Positions 60,818-64,000 of a DNA stretch of 64,000 bases are shown here, in pieces (position 1 is the stretch's first letter; each line of letters starts with the position of its first letter). The stretch is taken from the IMG/VR virus record IMGVR_UViG_3300026519_000239, positions 1 through 64,000 of that record, one strand, 5' to 3'. The DNA is from a virus. The notes beneath the pieces were generated by a model that saw only the letters and a program-made list of their open reading frames with translations, ran no database searches and was not told the DNA's origin. The position numbers were made by a program, and so were the translations under genes.

Positions 60818-60958
60818 TACTGTATATATCTATATATTAGTTATATAGATTGGGTATATACAGTATCTAACTAATAATTCTACCAGACTCTCTTTGAGTC
60901 ACTATTCAAGTTGTTATCTTGAATAGGTCAGTTATATAACCTAGTAATTATCTACTAG
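60818..60958. other. Cluster of consecutive hairpins
   Basis: TACTGTATATA (60818-60828) pairs with TATATACAGTA (60855-60865), with an inner ATCTATAT/ATATAGAT stem. Next GACTC-TCTTT-GAGTC (60886-60900). Next CTATTCAAG-7-CTTGAATAG (60902-60926). Then the palindrome GTTATATAAC (60931-60940) and CTAGTA-6-TACTAG (60941-60958). About 140 bases of almost continuous inverted repeats, with no coding. Confidence 0.75.
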
Positions 60959-61127
60959 ACTCCTAACTGCCAGGTTGTCAGGGGTTGGACATTGCCTGGA
61001 TTAAAGTTATAAGGCTTCTTTGGGTTTAATAGCTCTGCGACCTTATAGCGCTTGCGATGGTATGTTGGATTGTTGTTGGGGTAGCTAATCCTACTCACCA
61101 ACCCGCCCCCTGCGGATACACGCGTTA

Positions 61128-61350
61128 TACAGAAAGTTATAGATAGATACAAGAGCTTTCTGTAAGAGAGATATAGAACCAACCCTAATTCAGCTATTCC
61201 TTTACTTTTTTGGTTCAGCGAACGAAGTGAGCGTTGCAAGCCGTTAAGGGGGGAAAGGAAGGGCTTACGTAGCGTAGCGTAGTAAGCCCTGACGTCCGGA
61301 GCGTAGCGGAGGCCCCCCAAGGCGCGCAGTGAGCGTAGCGAACGAAGTCT
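61128..61350. repeat. Palindromes and GC-rich TACG/GAACGAAG repeats
   Basis: TACAGAAAG (61128-61136) pairs with CTTTCTGTA (61156-61164). GGGCTTAC (61261-61268) pairs with GTAAGCCC (61282-61289) around repeated GTAGC. GCGAACGAAGTGAGCG-like and GCGTAGCG blocks occur several times, ending with GTAGCGAACGAAG. The open frame 60955-61320 on the minus strand crosses these palindromes and has no binding site, so I treat it as chance. From 61351 to about 61700 I see nothing definite. Confidence 0.6.
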
Positions 61351-61758
61351 CTACCTTAGAAAGCCAATCTAGATATACCCAATCTTCTAGCCCTTTTTTA
61401 TGGGCACAAAGCAATACTGTATTCCGCCATACAGACCACTTCCGCTACCGATACCTCCCCTGAGAATTGATGCTCCATTCACTACGTTCATTCCGCATAA
61501 ATTTCAGGGGGGCATCTCCGCTCACGTGGTCTTACTGGCTCCATACAAAGAATCCCTGTCGGGAGGTGAGAATATGCCTCTAATTCTTCACTGAATGCGC
61601 TGTGAGTGGATTTCAGCTATTGAGATGATGATAGGTAGGGGTAGACGGGTTAGAACGCAATACAGAGAGGATTTTGGATTTGCAGATGTTGCTGGGCTGA
61701 GATGAGTGGGGATGGGTGTGAGCTAGAAGGTAAGATTGATGGTGAGTTGAGTTATTAG

Positions 61759-62295
61759 CGGGCAGGAGAGATCAAAGACCCCAAGGGGGAGAACCTGGGG
61801 AAAAAGACTGGTTACTGCGTAGCTTGTTCTTATCTGCCCGGTGAGATCAGTATTTGTGCGGTATTGGCCTTGCCGGGATTTCGTACTGACTACAACAGTA
61901 ACCATTGTCAGTACAGCGCACGGGTCGAGGGAATCCATCACGTCAATCAGGCACCGGCTTCAACGGTAGTCTCGTTACAGACTGCTGCGTTATTGTCCTG
62001 ACTGCACTGGCTTTGCAGACTCACTACGATGGGCAATCAACTTTATCGAGTAACTGTACCGTCTACAGGTATCAGCATATTGGCTTATGTATGAGCATGC
62101 TAGTAGCTTTTAGCTCCACTCTCCGCCGGGGTCGTACTCAAGGTATGGCATTGGTAACGTGCCGCCCTTGCTTGAACAGTTTACCGCTGAAACCACGGAT
62201 TCTCTGAACAGTATCTAGCTATGAACGTCTCATGCTGATACTCAACGTCTGCCCCGCCCGGTTGTGATATTGGGCCTCTTAAACGCTAACAAGCG
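61759..62295 (-). ncRNA. Candidate large structured non-coding RNA
   Basis: About 540 bases, richer in G and C than the flanks, with no supported gene. Helices: CGGGCAG/CTGCCCG (61759-61765, 61834-61840); GTACTGAC/GTCAGTAC (61883-61890, 61907-61914), enclosed by GTGCG/CGCAC (61856-61860, 61917-61921); AGTCT/AGACT near 61975; CTGCA/TGCAG near 62000; and a 10-bp long-range GTATCAGCAT/ATGCTGATAC (62069-62078, 62232-62241). Nine bases of the 61891-61906 loop (CAGTAACCA) are complementary to TGGTTACTG (61809-61817), a kissing or pseudoknot pairing. A good promoter points into it from the right. The 3' end is not defined. Confidence 0.5.
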
Positions 62296-62301
62296 ATTGT
62301 G

Positions 62302-62330
62302 ATTCTACGTTGTGGGTTTTGACTTGTCCA
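62302..62330 (-). promoter_or_regulatory. Sigma70-type promoter for the candidate RNA
   Basis: On the minus strand TGGACA (62330-62325), 17-base spacer, TAGAAT (62307-62302): 5 of 6 matches in both hexamers with optimal spacing. It starts just after the terminator of the upstream operon and points into the gene-free 61.7-62.3 kb region. Expected start near 62295. Confidence 0.6.
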
Positions 62331-62347
62331 GTACAAAGTAGTGGCGT

Positions 62348-62414
62348 AAAAAAGCCCTGAATACCTCCTACAGCATTCAGGGCCGGGGTTGCCAGTAGAG
62401 GAACGGTTACTGGC
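62348..62414 (-). terminator. Leftward terminator with additional hairpin
   Basis: On the minus strand GCCCTGAAT pairs with ATTCAGGGC (62383-62375 and 62362-62354), followed by six T. A second stem, GCCAGTA/TACTGGC (62391-62397, 62408-62414), lies at the very end of the gene. It ends the operon 63875-62415. Confidence 0.9.
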
Positions 62415-62867
62415 TTATTTCGATAGAAAGGGGTTACTCCCAACACTACCTTTCTGAATATTATGGAAGTTCAGATGTGCATGGAACTTCGGATGCTTCA
62501 TTATCTTGTGTCTGATGAGCTTTCTGGCTTCTTTGCAGGTCTTCAGGTAGTTTGTATTGGCTCTGAGTCCTTGAAGCGTCCTGCGTTCATACAGAGCGTC
62601 TTTTGGATCAACATTCATGGCGTAGATATGCTCTGCCAGTTTGGTTAGAAGTGTTCTGTAGTGGATGTACTCTTTGTCCCTTTGAGATTCGTAGTGATAC
62701 TCATCGTCCCTGCTGTTTTGAATAGTGCTGTCATAGTCAATCAGACATTTTCCTAGTGCTTTCACCAGATGATAATCAGTGAATGCAGGTGAGTTTTCAA
62801 CCAGTGTCAGCGTGTAGTACATGATTTTCTGAGCGAGGGTTTCATTAGTTTTAATTTCAACTAGCAT
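62415..62867 (-). CDS. Hypothetical protein, 150 aa
   Basis: ATG at 62867 with TAGGAGAAACATCT upstream. Helical and basic, with Tyr/His-rich charged C-terminal half (KTCKEARKLIRHKIMKHPKFHAHLNFH). No recognised family. Last gene of the operon entering from the right. Confidence 0.6.
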   Translation of the reverse strand: MLVEIKTNETLAQKIMYYTLTLVENSPAFTDYHLVKALGKCLIDYDSTIQNSRDDEYHYESQRDKEYIHYRTLLTKLAEHIYAMNVDPKDALYERRTLQGLRANTNYLKTCKEARKLIRHKIMKHPKFHAHLNFHNIQKGSVGSNPFLSK

Positions 62868-62882
62868 AGATGTTTCTCCTAT

Positions 62883-63872
62883 CTATAGGTTATTGAATGC
62901 ATTTTTCATGCCAAGTCGTTGGCATATTGCGTAAAGCAACTCCAAATCCAATTGGTTTGGTAGTAAGTTCTGTACCATTGTCTTTAAAGATGATGTTCCG
63001 TATTTACTGTATTTCTTGGTTCTACAGAAAGCTTTAAATTCATCCACCGAGAATGCATCCATTGGCGTAGGAAGAGTACGCAGCGCTCGTACTTTAACTA
63101 ACTGTGATGGATGAAGTTCTGATATGGGAATCAATGTCCAATACGTTCCTGTAGATCTGAACCAGTAGAACTTTCCCGTTGATGCTACATAGCGAATAGA
63201 ACCTCCGGGAGCATCCGTCCACACTCTTGTTGTATCGTCTTTTAGGTTTACTAAAGATTCAACCCACGAATGCCACCCAATATCTACAGCTAGCATATTA
63301 GCTATGTGTCCTGTATCCGGTTGCTGTAGGTGTTTTGGCTGCTTGATCGCAGTTAACCCATCCATGGTTGTGAAGTCAGTTAGGTACAGTCCTCCATAAT
63401 CAACTGAGTTGTTGAGGATGTTGTCTCTGTACTCTTTTGGGCTGGTTAGTTTCAGTTTCTTGGATGATCTTGTTGGAAAGCTTAGAAGTCCCTTCGGAGC
63501 ACCTATAGCAATGTTTCCTAGTCTAAGCATTGATTGAGTGCTTGTCTCTTCGTAGGATGCGTATGGAGGCGTTCTAGGCAGCATTTTGTGTATGACATTA
63601 GCCCATGCTGAGAACATTGCTCTATGGCGCGTAGGGAGGATTGAGTAAGACAACGCTGCTTCTACTGCACTGTTCCATAACATGATCTTGAACATACTGT
63701 CGTTGCGTTTCTCATACGCCAGTAGAATTGCTGCTATCACATCCTTCTTCATCGTGAATGATGGGTACTTCGGAGGATATCTGTACACGTGATGGTAGTT
63801 GTACTCTGTATCCAATAGTGGATTCAGATACTCCTCCTGTGTCTTTGGTTTAGAGTGGAGTAGCGATGTCAC
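62883..63872 (-). CDS. Hypothetical protein, 329 aa
   Basis: GTG start at 63872 that overlaps the region just after the upstream stop (TAACAGTG) and has CAGGAGACTAACA before it. Mixed alpha/beta soluble protein, with a beta strand KFYWFRSTGTYWTLIPISELHP and a helical C-terminal domain (about 265-329) containing a small SAP-like pattern (DEFKAFCRTKKYSKYGTSSLKTMVQNLL). Function unknown. Confidence 0.6.
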   Translation of the reverse strand: MTSLLHSKPKTQEEYLNPLLDTEYNYHHVYRYPPKYPSFTMKKDVIAAILLAYEKRNDSMFKIMLWNSAVEAALSYSILPTRHRAMFSAWANVIHKMLPRTPPYASYEETSTQSMLRLGNIAIGAPKGLLSFPTRSSKKLKLTSPKEYRDNILNNSVDYGGLYLTDFTTMDGLTAIKQPKHLQQPDTGHIANMLAVDIGWHSWVESLVNLKDDTTRVWTDAPGGSIRYVASTGKFYWFRSTGTYWTLIPISELHPSQLVKVRALRTLPTPMDAFSVDEFKAFCRTKKYSKYGTSSLKTMVQNLLPNQLDLELLYAICQRLGMKNAFNNL

Positions 63873-63874
63873 TG

Positions 63875-64000
63875 TTAGTCTCCTGTGTATACGATGGTTT
63901 CAGTTCCTCTCTTGTATGAAGGTACGTGGATTGTGCTTGCATCCTTTACTTTCAAGAATGCTGCTCTTAGCGTTGGGTGTACAGATCGACCGCACCGTAA
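63875..64000 (-). CDS. C-terminal end of a gene cut by the right window edge
   Basis: An open frame enters from the right edge and ends at TAA (63875-63877), giving at least 41 residues including HPTLRAAFLKVKDASTIHVPSYKRGTE. It overlaps the start region of the next gene, so they are coupled. Too short to identify. Confidence 0.5.
   Translation of the reverse strand, partial: LRCGRSVHPTLRAAFLKVKDASTIHVPSYKRGTETIVYTGD

Noticed and set aside
60955-61320. 121-codon open frame on the minus strand
   Set aside because: It crosses GC-rich palindromes and the repeated GTAGC block, has a repetitive translation and no ribosome-binding site.
61905-62207. 100-codon open frame on the + strand
   Set aside because: TTG start without a binding site, overlaps the structured RNA candidate, and composition is not protein-like.
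61590-62340. tRNA or tRNA-like genes in the GC-richer non-coding stretch
   Set aside because: No cloverleaf with a T-loop pattern could be found; the helices seen are of a different arrangement.

Overview
The window reads as about 64 kb of a lytic phage genome of the N4 type (Schitoviridae-like podovirus) that is clearly divergent from N4. Both ends are open: a gene is cut at each edge. The host cannot be named from the sequence. It is probably a Gram-negative bacterium, because the phage carries an OmpA-type outer-membrane protein, a second small beta-barrel, a lipobox lipoprotein and tail enzymes of the polysaccharide-degrading kind. I see no tRNA genes, integrase, transposase or CRISPR array.

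Layout. (1) 1-12.7 kb: a rightward tail/host-recognition block (830-10965). It holds three proteins built from PKD/Ig-like repeats and three enzyme-like proteins (a clan-A-like glycosidase, a SASA-type carbohydrate esterase and a possible polysaccharide lyase), then an M15 peptidase endolysin and a terminator. A short leftward cluster follows (MazG-like protein, secreted trypsin-like protease, small protein). (2) 12.75-33.94 kb: the rightward virion block in N4 order: portal, scaffold-like acidic protein, N4 gp56-like capsid protein, internal/virion proteins and a 3649-residue giant protein. I find polymerase motifs in that giant at N4-like spacing (R1862, D2011, R2156/K2160/Y2168, D2444), so I call it a virion RNA polymerase. 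It also carries a HEFTH metallopeptidase motif. (3) 33.98-51.8 kb: leftward middle genes for replication and transcription: SSB-like protein, Sak4-like ATPase, helicase-primase, RusA-like resolvase, 5'-3' exonuclease, OmpA-like protein, P-loop kinase, family A DNA polymerase, SF1 helicase, VWA protein, MoxR-type ATPase, and a single-chain 700-residue T7-type RNA polymerase corresponding to the two-subunit N4 RNAP II. (4) 51.8-64 kb: early-type leftward small genes separated by many hairpins, terminators and repeats, with about 4 kb of non-coding DNA.

How it works together. By analogy with N4, the virion polymerase would enter with the DNA and transcribe the small-gene region, the 700-residue polymerase would transcribe the replication block, and the late block would be read in the opposite direction. 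Four leftward operons in the small-gene region start with an exact 12-mer (GGGTGTTTGGTT) followed 2-4 bases later by a 5-7 bp stem-loop. This is the best candidate for a phage promoter family.

The least explained part is 57.3-62.4 kb. It holds tandem repeats with a DnaA-box match, a seven-copy degenerate ~46 bp array, a cluster of consecutive hairpins, and a region of about 540 bases with nested helices, a 9-bp loop-loop pairing and a good sigma70-type promoter, which I propose is a large structured non-coding RNA. A lipoprotein gene broken by one in-frame TAA is also notable.
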